From positions 1,681,501 to 1,745,500 of the forward strand of contig JAFMOC010000045.1 of NCBI GenBank assembly GCA_019802505.1: a DNA stretch of 64,000 nucleotides. The letters are read 5' to 3'. Made by a program: the position numbers and the translations under genes. This stretch comes from Corydoras sp. C115 (taxonomy: Eukaryota > Chordata > Actinopteri > Siluriformes > Callichthyidae). Below the pieces are notes generated by a model. It was not told the DNA's origin, searched no databases, and saw only the letters and a program-made list of their open reading frames with translations. This document shows, piece after piece, positions 12,501 through 25,591 of this stretch; the first letter of the stretch is position 1; each line of letters begins with the position of its first letter.

Positions 12501-15038
12501 AAACCCACGCCTGCTTTGTGATCTATGGTCATCAGTTCCTTTTACTGTAAAGATGGACTTTGTAGTTCTACAATTCCAGACTGTAGTCCATATGTTTGTG
12601 TTATTTGCTTGGTGCATTATTCGTATCCCAGCTGTGTCACTGAGGTGTTTAAATGAAACTACAGCATCACTGCTGCACTAAAACCCCCTCACCACATCAG
12701 TGTCACTGCAGATCTGACAATAAACAATCCAAAATCAAAAATATACCTGTTCTGTGTTTCTGTGGGGGTCCTGAGAACAGAAAGCCAACAGGAGACAAAC
12801 AAACACAAGAAAACAGATGTACTTCAGTCTGTAATTGTAAAACTACAAAGTGCTGCAAAAAGGCACTGTGTACCAATTTTTGACTGGTACTGTGTATATC
12901 TTCACAAATAAACCTGACACATGATTCATGATGTTCATTATTATTCCATTTTGCCTGTCCAGGATGTTAGTGGTAATGATACATATGCTGTAAATATGCA
13001 TTTGGACCCATCATTGAACATTTATATCACATGTGGTTCTTATTTGTGAGCCGCGTATCTACCATGGAAAAGGAGCTTGAAAAATTAAAGAGCGCTTGAA
13101 AAGGAGTTTAAAAGACATATAATCACTTTACCTTATTATCCAAGTTGCATTGCAATAACTTAATTTTAAAGAGGTTTAAAATGTATTCAAAATACATTGA
13201 AAAAAGCCTAAATGGAGATAAACTGTTAGATTAATGAAATCAAAATGGTTCAACAAGTTTGTTAAAAAATGTATTTATATAGATAAAGTTTATTTATTAT
13301 TATTATTTAGGGTGGTGGAAGATTCTCAGCACTGTAATGACACTAATCTGGTTGTGATGTTAGGGTTGATGTTGTGCTTTTCTAGAACGAAGGAATCAGA
13401 ATGAGCAGTGTCATTTCCACTGACTGTGCATTTGAACTCTTTTAAAACGCTTCTCATTGTAACTGTGAAATCAGTGACAGTACCTCGTTTGTTGTTGCAC
13501 ACAGTTTGTGTTACTCATCATCTAATTCATGATCAGTACTATGAGATTGTTTCCTACAGGATGCTGCTGGGTGGACTATTCTCAGTTTAGCTTTTACACT
13601 GAGGTGTTGAAATACTTTGAACCACTTATCCGAGTGCAATACACATCATACAACCCCATCACATCAATGGGTGATGAATAATTTTCATCACTGCAGTGAC
13701 CCTGACATATTGTGTTCAGACTAAAAAAGTCCACCAACCTAAAATGTCGAGCCACCAGAATCCTGTATTCAGTGTCCTGCAAGCAAGCACTGATGAAGGG
13801 TTAGAGAACAACCAACACAAAATATGCAAAACCTTTACATCTAGAAGGTAGCACAACATGGAAGAGGCACTTGTGCCAATGCACCACTTGCACACCACCA
13901 ACATGTCATGGTGTTGAGAATCATCCACCACCCAAATACTATCTGCAGTGTGGTGGTCATGACCATTAGGGAGAAGAATAAAGTTGGTAAACAAAGTAAT
14001 TTCTTTACAATTTTCAGCCAATAGGGGGTTGATCTGGGATGTGAAAGACCTACCGATAGGTAAGACGAGGAAAAATGGTAGCCAGCACAGGATGAACATG
14101 CCAACTACCACCCCAAGAGTCTTGGCAGCTTTCTTTTCTCTAGAAAACTTGAGTAATTTCACAGTGAGTGAACTCCTTATTTGACCTTTGCCCGTTCCAC
14201 CACAGTCGTCCTGGATCTGGGAGCCTCTGTAATGCACTCGCAGTGTCAGCTCGCTGGAGTCATTGCGCTCTCTCATTACACCGGCTTCAAGATTCTTAGT
14301 GGTCCGTTTGGCGACGATGTACACGCGGCAGTACATGGCCAGAATCACCGCCAGCGGGATGTAGAAAGAACCCAGTGAGGAGAACAGTGCGTAAAACGGC
14401 TCCTCCGTTATCGGACAGATTGTTTCGTCCTCGGATGGTGGCTCTTTCCATCCGAGCAAAGGTCCTATAGATATAATCAGAGCCAGGACCCAGACCCCTA
14501 GCATGGCCAGAAGCGCTCTTTTCTCTGTCACAATGCTCGGGTACTGAAGCGGATAACGCACCCCGATGTACCGGTCTATTGAGATAACGCACAAGCTCAT
14601 GATGGACGCCGTGCAACACAAGACGTCCACTGCAGCCCAGATGTCGCAGAAAATCCTCCCGAAGACCCAGTAGTTCAGAATCTCAAGGGTGGCAGACACC
14701 GGCAGCACGGTGGTGCCCAGCAGCAGATCTGCGATGGCCAGGTTTATGATGAAGTAGTTGGTTGGAATGCGCAGGTGCCTGTTGCACACCACCGAGAGGA
14801 TCACCAGGATGTTGCCCACTATCGCGAAGACTATAAACGCGCCCAGCACCATGCCCACGGGCACTGCCCGGCTCAGGCTGAACGGGCCCCCGGCGGGCTC
14901 CGGGGCGGCGCTCGAGTTCGAGCTGTTGGACCGAATAGGCGACGCGTTGGACCGAAGCTCGTCGAGCGAAGCGTTAATCCACAAGTTTACGTCGTCGATA
15001 TCAGATTCCATCCCGACAAGTGGGTATCTCCATGGCAT
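6579..15038 (-). CDS. adra1b: Alpha-1B adrenergic receptor (two coding exons)
   Basis: Class A amine GPCR of the plasma membrane that couples noradrenaline/adrenaline binding to Gq and calcium. Exon 1 is 14054-15038 and exon 2 is 6579-7096; they join in phase 1 (donor ATCG|GTAGGT, acceptor TTCAG|GATCC), giving about 500 codons. Visible features: N-terminal NAS/NSS glycosylation sites, TM1 near residues 60-85, D104 in TM2 (NLAIADLLL), amine-binding D138 in TM3 (AAVDVLCCTAS), DRY at 155-157, KFSREKKAAKTL before TM6, CWLPFF in TM6, NPIIYP in TM7 and a CQC palmitoylation-type site after it. The block ITEEPFYALFSSLGSFYIPL and the single mid-TM6 intron fit ADRA1B better than 1A or 1D, and ttc1 next door agrees. 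Two in-frame starts exist: 15038 and 15011; the second has the better Kozak context. TM2 reads VLPVSA where the family has VLPFSA. Confidence 0.93.
7097..12480. other. adra1b intron, left part, no separate gene seen
   Basis: This is the distal part of the 7-kb intron that all alpha-1 receptors have within TM6. It is AT-rich. The only sizeable open frame (9583-9912 plus, GTG start, one hydrophobic segment) lacks splice sites and known motifs and is treated as chance. No repeat of an assignable family was recognised. Confidence 0.5.
12490..12900 (+). repeat. Diverged interspersed repeat, copy 1 of 3
   Basis: This stretch shares ordered blocks with 43935-44530, including 'ggtgcattatt', 'atcccagc', 'gtcactg', 'gaaactac', 'ctgcactaa', 'atacctgttctgtg', 'cagtctgtaattgtaaaactacaaag' and 'gcattgtgt...ccaattttt/ttttgact'. 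It has no coding capacity, so it is a non-autonomous dispersed element, diverged by point changes and small gaps. The class is not certain. It lies in the adra1b intron. Confidence 0.6.
13305..13990. repeat. Palindrome-like interspersed repeat next to adra1b exon 1
   Basis: One end reads 'gggtggtggaagattctcagcactg' and the far end reads 'tgttgagaatcatccaccaccc', which are inverted relatives of each other. The inner part holds another such pair: 'ggtggactattctcag' and 'aaaaagtccaccaacc'. The layout matches a non-autonomous element common in otophysan fish genomes, as I recall it. It ends about 65 bp inside the intron from the adra1b exon 1 donor (14053), so an open frame running on from exon 1 past that donor translates repeat rather than receptor. 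Confidence 0.6.
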
Positions 15039-15600
15039 TCTACAGCGAGTTCATGCTATTCATATATGTTGGGTTAACACTTTTAAATCCTTCAGGTCAC
15101 CGAAGAACGTGAAAAAGACTTGCGTAAATTGCGCAGCGTGGAACGTGTCCATCTTTTCCTCGCGTTGATGAGCTTTAACTAAAGCAAAGTCGCCCGTGTC
15201 CCTCTCCAAAACCGCGGATGCGGGCGCTGCGCGCGGCCCCCGCTGCTGAGCGTTTCCTCCGCAGTGATCTTACGCAGCATCCTTCGCTCGTGCGCTCCCC
15301 GCTTCACCCCACTTTGTCCCTCCCTCTCCGAAAACCACCCTTCTTACGGACTTCGTTTAAATTGGCCTTACTGTCACGGGGGAAATTCTAGCAGGATCTT
15401 CGGGTAAAAAAGTTAAGAACTCTGGTTCACGCCGGCAGCCGAGCTGGAGAGCAACGAGCGGCGCGCAAATCTTTCTCGGGTTTCGCGTTTGCGTGACATC
15501 TGGTTCACTAAGAACAGCAGGAATCCACGCAGTGCTTTTTCCAGCCTGCTGAACCATGCTGTGACTATTATAGCTGCAAAATGCCACCGACTACTTTTGA
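15039..15600 (-). promoter_or_regulatory. GC-rich adra1b 5' leader and probable promoter
   Basis: GC content and CpG density rise sharply from about 14.7 kb to 15.5 kb, covering the start of adra1b exon 1 and its upstream flank, then return to the AT-rich background. No TATA box is placed well enough to name a start site. The usual reading is a CpG-rich promoter for the minus-strand gene. Confidence 0.5.
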
Positions 15601-16396
15601 TCCATAGTAAAGGTAATCTAATCCTACGGAAAACGCCACATGCATCTGCCCTCAGTCCTATTTAAAAATCCTTCCTCTGTTTCGCTCATGGCCACGTAAA
15701 CAATAAACGTGGTTGTGGGGTTATTGGGGTGACTGAAGTGGACTCACTAATCAAATATCAGCAACACAAATCGAATACTATTACATTATTCAATCTTTAT
15801 TAGGTTATTTTCATACAGGGGTGCAGTATGGTGACTTTTTTCTACCTATAGCTGAATTCTTGCTGTACCGTTACTTCAGTCTCAGAATGGAATTTAATAT
15901 ACTGCTGTGGTAGCAGTGTGGTAACAGGGGTATTTGAATGTTGGTGGTGAGCATATGGGGCCTGGTTGATGGATGTTTTCTCATGTTTGTTATATGGTCA
16001 TCATTTTGTCATGTGTAAATGGTTGAGCTTTTGTTTTGATAGCCAAGACAAACAGAACTTAATCACATCCTCCTGCTATCTACCTGCATGCACAAAAGTA
16101 GAACACACCTTTTAATTGTTGGTGACATATCCACAGGTGTGTAGAATAAAACCACAATTCTGAACAGTACTGTTCCTGCATGACCCAGTGCCCTCTGATC
16201 CAGCATGACTGTGCCAAAAAAGCATGGGCTGTAACCTTAAACTCACAGAACATCTTTAGTATGATCTAAAACAGATATTACAAACTTTCATTTAACATCA
16301 GTCTCTGACCTCACAAATGCTCCTCTTAAGGAATGGGCAAACATTCACACGCTACAAAACCTTGTGGTAAGCTTTCCAAGAAGAGTGGAAGGTAGA

Positions 16397-16431
<35 letters not shown>

Positions 16432-18640
16432 ATGGGACATTATACAATATATGGATAAATGTATCAGGGCATCTACACATTACACAGCTTTTATAAGGGC
16501 TATTATTTATATCATTAGTTTCAATACACCTAAATGTGGGTTAAATATGCTTTATTTTATTTCTAGATAAAAGAGTTGAGTTTTTTTTTTTTTTTTGCAT
16601 ACTTTTTTCAAGTTTCGACTTGTTTTATTCAGTCTCACATTGCACTCCTAAATGAGCTCTTAATACAATAACAACTTCTTTTTTGCAGCCATTTGGGTTT
16701 GATAAAGCTTTCAAATACTATTAAAGCTGACTGAAATTGAAATTTTAATTTAGAGCTTGTTTTTTTTTTGGCACAAATAGCTCTTTGATAAGAAAACACA
16801 TCAAACTACTTGCCTTTATTATAGAGGAGGGTTCTATAACTAACCCCATCCTATTAACAGTGATTGTGTGCTAACAGACAAATGCAAACTAAGCTGAACT
16901 ATTTATTTGGGAATTCCACCTACGTCCAGAGCTCAGTCTATGAGTAATGTGATATAGCAGAGCATGTGACCATCGGTGAAGATCATATCACCAGGACCGC
17001 TCTGCAGTGGTTCAATTTGACTTTACAGATGGTAGATGGACTTAAGCAAAGCCAGATTTATGGCACTGTTTTGAATAGCCACAATAAACACATTTCAAGT
17101 ATGTGTACAGGCATGTGTACAGTTACAAGCATTACATTCAAAAATGGACAACCGCGGCTGTATTTACACACACACACACACACTCCATATAAATACACTT
17201 AAGACTTGAGTTAAATTGAAATCTGGACATTTTATTGCCCTCTCTGCTGTGGCTGATAAATGGCAGCTGCAGTATTTTGGGAAAAGTTGAAAGCCGAAAG
17301 GTGCTAAGCTGTGAGTTCAAGCGTCTAAAGCCACTTTGCATTTGTCATGGATCTGGACAGATAAGGGAAAATCACCCTGAGCAACAGAAGCTTTTCACTC
17401 GCTCGGAAGGAATTACAGATTATAGCCGTACTGGGAGCAACTGTTTGTTTTAGGGGAAAATAAAATAATGCTTTATGCCTATGGTTGCTGCCACTGACCG
17501 TTGCTATTCACATCAATGAACTGAAGCTCTGAATAATGAAAAGTCAGTGTGAAGCTGCAGGTACTTAAAGAAAAGGGATTTTGGACGTTGATGTGGAAGT
17601 CCAAGAAGCCCAGATGTATATCCGCTGAAATACCTAGACTTTACTTGAATCAATATTAACGCTTTACAAAGGGGAACCAAAAACAGGATGTTTGAATGAA
17701 ATTTGTACAAACTTTTACTAAAAATACTCCTAGTATTGTTTTGGAATTTCAAACTATTATTAGCTTCTCAAGATGCCCCAGCTATGGAATCTAGATAAAA
17801 GTCATCATAACTCATCTACATGGCTTGTTGCCAGGGGGTGTATGTTATTTAGCAAGATAGGCTGCAAAAAATTAGCCGAACATCTGACCTAATATGGAGG
17901 TCATGTATATAATGTAAACTCACACATCTCTTACGCCTCAGTGGTTTAAGAACTAACCTCAAAGTCATCGTGGGTGCAACTTAAGTGTGACTCTGCAGCA
18001 AATTATTGATGACATTGAAAGCAATAAATGTAAATCCAACATTGCAAGGTAACTAACAACAGGTTATGGTTGTAAAACTGTCTGTGGTCCAATTAGTGCA
18101 GTGTTAAAAACAATAAGTGCTTTAAAGACAGCTGGGCGTCTTCTTTGTGTGAAAAGCCAACACACATTGCACTTAAGACACTACTCATGTTTCCTGATAC
18201 AGAAATGATATCTTTAAAGCAGACCCAGGTGATCATTAATAACCCAGAGCCAGTGCCAGACAGCAGCCAAAATGCCCCAATTGATTATCTGCACGCTGCC
18301 ATGAAATGTCAGTTAAGCTCCACCCTACTGTAGTTGCATGCTCATAGTCAGCATTCCTGTTCATCTGAAAGGTGCAGTGTGAAGTTAAGGTCAGGACTCT
18401 GTGGAGGGCTTCCAGGTTTTTAAATATCCAGCTTGCCAAATCTTTTCTTGGCCTTTATGTTATAACAGGACACTGTTGTATGAAAAATTAACTTTTAAAC
18501 AGGTAGACAAAGTAGCAGTATGTTATTCAGTTATTAAAAATAACTTGTTTATAGTTTTCGTTGAATTTTACATTTACAGTGAATATTTAGCTGTGTTTGT
18601 ATTAAAATATACATTCATCCTGCAAAAAAGACTCATATAG
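15600..18640. other. Gene-free stretch upstream of adra1b
   Basis: No coding exon was recognised. It holds a pure A tract of about 30 bases at 16380-16409, a short (CA)n run near 17165 and a long complex, non-repetitive stretch at about 17226-17560 that could be a conserved non-coding element. Confidence 0.4.
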
Positions 18641-18659
18641 ATCAGATTTATGAAGTACA

Positions 18660-19245
18660 ATACTAATAGTGGACAGACTGACCCACCTGAGATGTGGATA
18701 TCTGCAGCTTTTCCAGGGCAACCATGAGCCTTCTTTCCGGTGTTGTCAGTTAAGTTGGATGGCCATGTCTTGGTAGGCTTGCAGTTGTACCATACTCCTT
18801 GCAATTTCAAATGATGGATTAAAAAGGGCTCTATGAGTGCTCCATGTTTCATGACATAATGCTGCTTCACACTCTTGCACAACTTTTCTGACCTGTCTTG
18901 AGCGTTCCTTTGTTTTCCTGATGTTATTTGATCGCTGATGTTCTCTAACAAACCTCTAAAGCCTTTACAGAACAGCTGAAGTCATCCTAAGAATAAACTA
19001 CACACAGATGCACTTAATTTACTAATTAGTTACTTCTGAATGTAATTGGTCAAACTGGATTTATTTAGAGGTATAAGGATTTCGGGGGCGGAAAACAAAT
19101 GCACATTCATTAAAATGGTTGAATAACCATTTCACTTCACAATGACTTGCTAATTTGTGTTGGCCTATCACATAAAATACATTTAAGTTTGTGGGTTTAT
19201 TGGTAAAAATGTGGAAAGGGGTTTGAATACTTTTTCAAGGCAGTG
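18660..19245 (-). mobile_element. Decayed Tc1/mariner transposon, 5' part only
   Basis: Read on the minus strand from 19245, the sequence starts with a terminal repeat of the form CACTGCCTTGAAAAAGTATTC. After the usual untranslated leader comes a decayed transposase N-terminus: fragments in shifting frames equal to 'KERSRQVRK' and, further on, bases still readable as 'aaggagtatggtacaactgcaagcctacc' and 'caagacatggccatccaac', which are standard in fish Tc1-like transposases. Frameshifts and stops break the frame, and the element stops near 18660 without its other end. It is a dead fragment of an autonomous element. Confidence 0.8.
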
Positions 19246-19589
19246 TTCTTCAAGACAAACGTTGTGAAGAAGTATCTTCACTATAAATACGAGCAGTGTT
19301 TGCAATAGAACAGGTGAAGAACATGCAAACTCAACTTTGAAAGACTTATTAAACATATTAAAGCTGCTTTTCCTACACTTCACTACATTTCCAGCTTGAT
19401 CAGAATGTTCTCTCTGCATGGGTGTTACAGTGAGCCATCATCACAGGATACAATTCACAGCCCCACTACTGGCTGTCATTTGAAAAATGGTTTGCTTCTT
19501 CATTTTTTTTGCCATGCACAATTTCTTCCTTGGGCTATTTAAGAAATATTTTCCTCTTCACTGTTGTCTTTACTGATTAAGGTTCTAGA

Positions 19590-19665
19590 CCTGGATATCA
19601 GTAAAGCTGCTTTGTGCCGGCATCGGAGCTTAAAAGTGCTAAACAAATCAAACTGAATTGAACTG
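19590..19665 (+). repeat. 3' tail of a common fish interspersed repeat
   Basis: It contains 'gtaaagctgctttgtg', then 'aaaagtgctaaacaaat' and an 'aactgaattgaactga' tail. This matches the end of the longer copy at 28290-28620 and is typical of a widespread fish retroelement tail. Class not determined. Confidence 0.5.
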
Positions 19666-22600
19666 ACTCACTATAAAGGTTTTCTCTCTGTGAAAATGAG
19701 TGGGTGTTTGTGCTTGTGGTCTCATCACTATAAAAAATTTCTTGCCAAGCCTGGGACTGAGCGATGATAAAATGTTCCTTCTTGCTAATACTTCACAAAT
19801 TCAGTGCAGTGAGAATCCACGCCAAGTCATCATGAACAGCAAGCAAGCACCATCACTCTAGAAGATTTATTGCCTGTTCATACTGATGGCTGCATTCTTT
19901 AATTTAATCGTTCTGTTAGCGGGGCTTTAATATGAAATAAATCAGGGTCTAAACAGAAAACAACAGGTGAGATGTTTTTTTTAAATGTATAGGACTGTTA
20001 TAAAAAATTTAATAGGAATAAAAACACAAAGCAACACTTTATTACGGACAAACCCAAAACAATCACAACACAAATTAAAGCAACAGGTTGAAGAGCAAGT
20101 AACAGTCATGTAGCAGAAAACATTGTGGTCGGAGATCACAGAATTACCAGTTCACTTGTTTATATACTCTTAGAATGTAAGTGCATGCTGTGAGTGTTAG
20201 ATTAAGCATTAACAAAGTCCTTTGGCCTTTTTAAATGAATTATAATGGAGACTCAGCATTGAGACCTTGCACTACTGAGTCAACTTACTGAACTTTCCTC
20301 ATGGTTAGTATGCAGAGCATGTTGCTAAATGCAGATGATCTTAAAAAACAGTAACTCATCTGGTCAGAGCTCATAGAAAAGCATTACCGTTTCAAATTCA
20401 AAAAGACAGAAGAATTACATAAGCATATAGACATAAGCATTTTTTGGAAAGTAACATTAGGGTTTTTTTTCTTGTGTAATGCACATCATGTTACTTCTGA
20501 GTGAGCTGTTGCACACACAAATCAAATCGCAGCAAAAGCATGAAATTCAATTTAAAGATGTAAGCATTTCTCACTACTGCGCAGCGAAGCTAACATCTGT
20601 TGTTTTACATCCATGTGCTTGCTGTAATTCACTTGGAAAATATGTTTCATCTTCTTAAAGTCCACATGGTACATTTCTTTATTCCATATTCTATATTTCT
20701 ACATAATTATGGAGTGAAACATGGAATTTTTACTTATTCAAACAATTCCTTGTGATCTCAGACACTGATGGAAAAGAGGACATGGCTCTGTTATAGGTCA
20801 CTTCAAAGCCGCTCGATGGGTCAAGATTCTGTTTTGATTAATCAGGTTCTTCTATATCGAACTCACCCAAACATGAACCTGTGTATAGATAAGGACTTTA
20901 ATTGTTCCTTGTAAAAGTTGGAATCACACTGTCGTCCAAAATGCATGGCCGGGTGTTTGAATACATCTGTGCAATAACACTGATAAAGCACCTGAATGAT
21001 CTGCGATGACTAAGAGATGTGTTCTTATAATTCTGTCAGTCAGTAGATGCACAAAGATAAATTCTGTTAAACAGAGGAAGGAAGATCATTTTATCCTCAC
21101 TATGCAGTCCTGTATATATACTTTCAATTTGCATAACTTGTTAGAACAGAATGTCATATTAACACTACTTTTGCGATGTGATTTACATCTTTCACGCCTG
21201 TGTTTGGAGCATGAAATGGTGTTTGAATAAAATACAGGCTACACATTAAATACCATTTTAATCTTTCTGCAAATAGCAGTTAATTTTGTTTGTTGAAACG
21301 CTGTCTCCGACGTGCCAGCAACCGTTTTCCCCATTTATTTGGACTGACCTCCCTAAAATACAGATTTGACATTTTGACAGTTTCTATTCTGATGCACAAA
21401 GCACAAATTTCCATGTAACTTGACGCTGTGACATGTTGTATTGTTTGCTGAAATGCTTAAGTGCTTTCGCATTATTGGAGGAAAGAATCAAAAGTCAATC
21501 TTATTTTCCTTTATAAACATGTTATTTTAAATTCTTTTGGTTTTATTCACAGTGTACTACTGTGTATCAAAATTGCAAAAACTTTTTAATCAATGTGCCA
21601 TATACTTTATACTAGTTTACAGTGATACCATGGAAAAACCATAAAGAGCTTTTAGCACTTTTGCTGTTTCTGTGATGAAATTTAGTGAATTTCACTGCGT
21701 GGATGTAGTGTATATCTCCGGTGTAATGCAAATATAATCTAAAGTTAACACAAACTAATAAACTCTGTTAGTTTGGTGTTTACTCTGTACTGAGGAATGA
21801 CTAGACCTCTCTCCTTTAAAAGACATAAGAGAAGAATCTTCCATATTAATAGGTACAATTCTTTAACAATCTTCTTTTTGATAAATCTTTAAAAAATATA
21901 TTCTGGAGGAGAGGCATTTGAGATGTTTATAAAAGTAAGCAATACTTCACATGCAAAGTGGACAGCAAAAACACCCACCCAGACTCAGCCAGAGCTCATC
22001 CTGGAGTAATTAATCAATCACAATTAATAGGCCGTACTTTGTCATGATAAGTCTTATATAAATGGCTGCTGCTCATACTGATAAGAAAATATGTTCTTAG
22101 AAGAGGAAGCTGTGGAAGTTTTAGCTGGCGGGCCACTCTGAGTTTAGAGAACATGAGCAAAGCGGTACCATGAGAATGAGACCACATGGGGGATGTCATC
22201 CAAAAAAACTTTCCCTTAACTTTCCCTTAGTTCGGGCAGGCCAAGGAAGCGCCTCTTATTCCCATGAAATCGGCAAAATACTGGCTCCCATCCAGGTGGA
22301 AACAGGAGCAATATATAAGCAAAACATGGATACCCTAATCACTGTTTACATTTCTGATGAACATCTCAGGGCTCTAAATATACTTCCTGTGGTCTTCAGC
22401 TGAACAAGGGAATATAATGTAAGCCTGTTTCCCGCCCACTCTGTATGTGGGGGTTCGGGTAATTTACAAAAACAAATGACACGACATATATGATTTATTT
22501 AATGTTATATCTAGTGGGCTGATTTGCATTAAAGTGATTTACATGATATATGTTTTTTAAATTGTTTCTTTTGCCGATTAGTTAAATCAGGTGGTGCTGC

Positions 22601-23165
22601 ATTCAGAATTTTTTCCCCAAACAAATGATATGATCAGTCCATGCAGTCAAACCTGACATTGACATTTTGATGTCTTACTTCATACTTTTACTTGCACTCT
22701 AAATGATGCAGCAACAAACAAAACAATCTTACCTTTATAAATGACTAGCTGCATGCAAAATCCCATACTAAACTGTCAGTACTAGTTTTGACCCAGTACG
22801 TTACACTGGTAAGGCTTTTGGAGTAACCACATCTGCCATATTACTGAATAAAATGCGTTTAGTGATTAAGATAATTTTATATATTGTACATTTGGGGATA
22901 ATATAGGTGGATAAGACTGGGCCATAAACTCTATAGGAAACAAATTCTTTTTACTTCATTAGTGGGCTAAAGGTTCTTCAGATCTGAATTTGAGAAAACT
23001 GTAGAAACCCATTTGAACTGCTTATCAGAGTCAGGTTCCATAAGGCCCTCACTAGAAACTTAATCAAAGCTACTAAGCGTTTCTTATCCGATCAGCTTTG
23101 CAAGTGGGAAGAGAGACAAGAAAACATTAGTGTCTGTTGAAGAAGCTTTTGTAATCTGACAGTAA
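19666..23165. other. Gene-free stretch
   Basis: No coding exon was recognised on either strand. Complex, non-repetitive sequence at about 22010-22400 is a candidate conserved non-coding element but has no internal proof. Confidence 0.4.
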
Positions 23166-23373
23166 TTAGCTTGGCTTTCCTCCAGTGTGGATAACTTCAT
23201 TAAAATGCAGGTGCATGTTATGGGGTTTGCTCAGCAGCTTGGCAACGGCAGAGTTGCTAGACAAAAGGGACTGAATCAGCTTGGCCTGTCCTTCCTCTCT
23301 CATCCATAAGGCTTCATTCACTTGCATCACAGCTGAAGAAAGTTTCTCTGTAACAGTTTCAGGCTCCCACACT
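23166..23373 (-). CDS. Orphan terminal-exon-like ORF, unidentified
   Basis: The minus strand shows a good splice acceptor (gttttttcag|AG) followed by 208 bases open in one frame to a TAA at 23166-23168. The reading is amphipathic and looks like protein: VWEPETVTEKLSSAVMQVNE, then ALWMREEGQAKLIQSLLSSN, then SAVAKLLSKPHNMHLHFNEV and a short end. I do not recognise the family. No partner exon could be placed upstream on the minus strand, and the flanks are AT-rich non-coding sequence. It may be the last exon of an unannotated gene, an exon left from a lost gene, or chance. Low confidence as a gene. Confidence 0.3.
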
Positions 23374-25518
23374 CTGAAAAAACTTTCAGTTTATTCAGAA
23401 TCTTTGAATAATAATTCTACCTCAGCAAATAAGTTGCTAAAACTTAATGATTTCTGACCTAAATGCATAGAGCTCTATTAACAATTTAACACTGAGTAGC
23501 CATTTATTATTTTGGGTGGAAAGGGTCACTATGCTATACTGGAGAACTAATCACAAACGAGAAGATAGCTAGAACAAGCCACAGAATACAGAAAGTGAAG
23601 ATACACCAAGAGCTTTTTTATTAATAAAACACTGAGCTCAGCAAATATAAGTAGTAACTATATTCTCATAAACAACAGGGGAATAAAGACTTACAATGAA
23701 GGAACCAGGACAACCAACAATTTTAACAAAACTAGCCTCAGTGAAAGAATGAAAACTAAGGGCTTAAATACAAAAAGGTAGCCAATTAGGAGCCATGAAA
23801 TTAACAATAATTAAACACGAAACAACTGTAGGGAAAAGTGAGGTAGCTGAACATAAGGAATAAAAATAAATGTCAAATTTAAAGTCCAAGACTGCTAGAG
23901 GCGTCCAATTATTGGCACTAAGAAACAGGAAGAAACACGCTATTAATAAACAAGCAAAAAAAAAACAGACAGATACAGATCTGATGAATTTACATAATTA
24001 CCTTTTCCATTGGATGGTTGTTTACTAATTATCAGAGCGGGTGTGGCTAGTGTTCAGATGACTCAGCCACTCCCAAATTTATTGAGCAATAAAAAATAAA
24101 GCAAAAGCACTTTTAATATAATGTATTATTGGAATGTCTAATTGTTATTTATTTATTTTATTTCTGCTTTGCATTGCATTTGCTATATATTTTCTTCTGC
24201 AAGGAAATTCATGAATTATTGTTGAAATTATCTATACTTTTGTTGTTAATTTGAAATTATTATTTTCCAACAATTAAAAGTAGTGGAATTGCAGTAACTC
24301 CCACTACTATCTATTACTATTATTGTTAGGCTTAGTCACAATATTTTAGAGCTCTAGGCTGAATTTATTTTCCCCTTTCTTCCCGAAAATGGTTCCCTAA
24401 GATAGTTAGGGTTGCTGACCCCTAATTTTGACTGTTCGTGGTTTAACTTAAAAGAACACAAATTCCAAGGCATGCAAAGTGCACGAAGAACACAAACAAG
24501 AACTAATAAAAAGTTTTACAGTAACCTCAAGGTTCCCAGGTTTTGCTTTTTTAATAAATTAGGGCTCCAAAAGGAAACCTAATTTTTATTTTATTTAAAA
24601 GAACTGAACTCAGTAAATGAACAGATAGAAAGTGTGTTGTTTTCTGACTTTTATTGGCAGTTAATAGAGCCTGATTCCGAACAAAAAAAACAAACCAAAG
24701 ATACACAAAGCTTTAAAAATGATTAAAAGAATGCAACAAAAAAAAGAACATAAATTGTACCAAATTAAACTTTTATAGAATCATGATAAATGATTTGAGA
24801 TGAATTGCTGATTGTTTTTCAGTGACATCAGTTCTTACATTGGGTTAGCAATGGTGGAAATGGTAAGTGTTGGTATATTTGCCATAAAAATGGTATAATT
24901 GTTAGTATAGGTAAGCTTTAATTTTTTTTTATTTTTTTTTGATAAATTGGACCAACAATGTAATTAAACGACAGTTATCTACCCAAGAGTGTATGTATGA
25001 ATGTGAAGATCATTTTGTGGAATCTGGTCTTGTTTGTTTCGCTCTCTGGTGTTTAGTACTTCCTACAAAGCATGTGAGTGACCCTGACCAAAATACACTA
25101 ACAAATGACTAAAGCTGCAATTATGGTGCCTGGACCCTCGAATGTGCTAATATTAGAGTGACCTTGATTAATTTTAGGTTTGTACAGGGGCTTGAGACAT
25201 GAGCCTTTGGTGGAGTGTTGCATATACACTGTAGGTCATTATCTGTATTTTACTCTCTCTCGCGCGCTTTCTCTCTTTGGGTGGGTAATTGACAGCAGTG
25301 ATGGAATTTTTTAAGACCTTGGCGAGACTACCGAACTGCAAGTAATTCAACAACTGAAAATTTTCAGCCACCAGCAACCTGGAGGAGGTTTCATGATCGC
25401 CACGAAGAAGGATTAAAGGATAAAAAAACCAAATTGTGGTAGTCCTGTTGGGGTCTTGACCACGCTTTTATATGGTATGTAAAAAAACAATTAGAAAGAC
25501 ATTGTACCTAATAAAGTG

Positions 25519-25591
<73 letters not shown>

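Noticed and set aside
13716..14053. Continuation of the adra1b exon 1 reading frame to a stop at 13716
   Set aside because: A good donor (GTAGGT) lies at 14053 and the family always splices here; beyond it the frame runs through intron and an interspersed repeat.
25174..25377. Minus-strand ORF LVAENFQLLNYLQFGSLAKV
   Set aside because: Crosses a (GA)n-like run, has no family resemblance and no clear paired splice sites.
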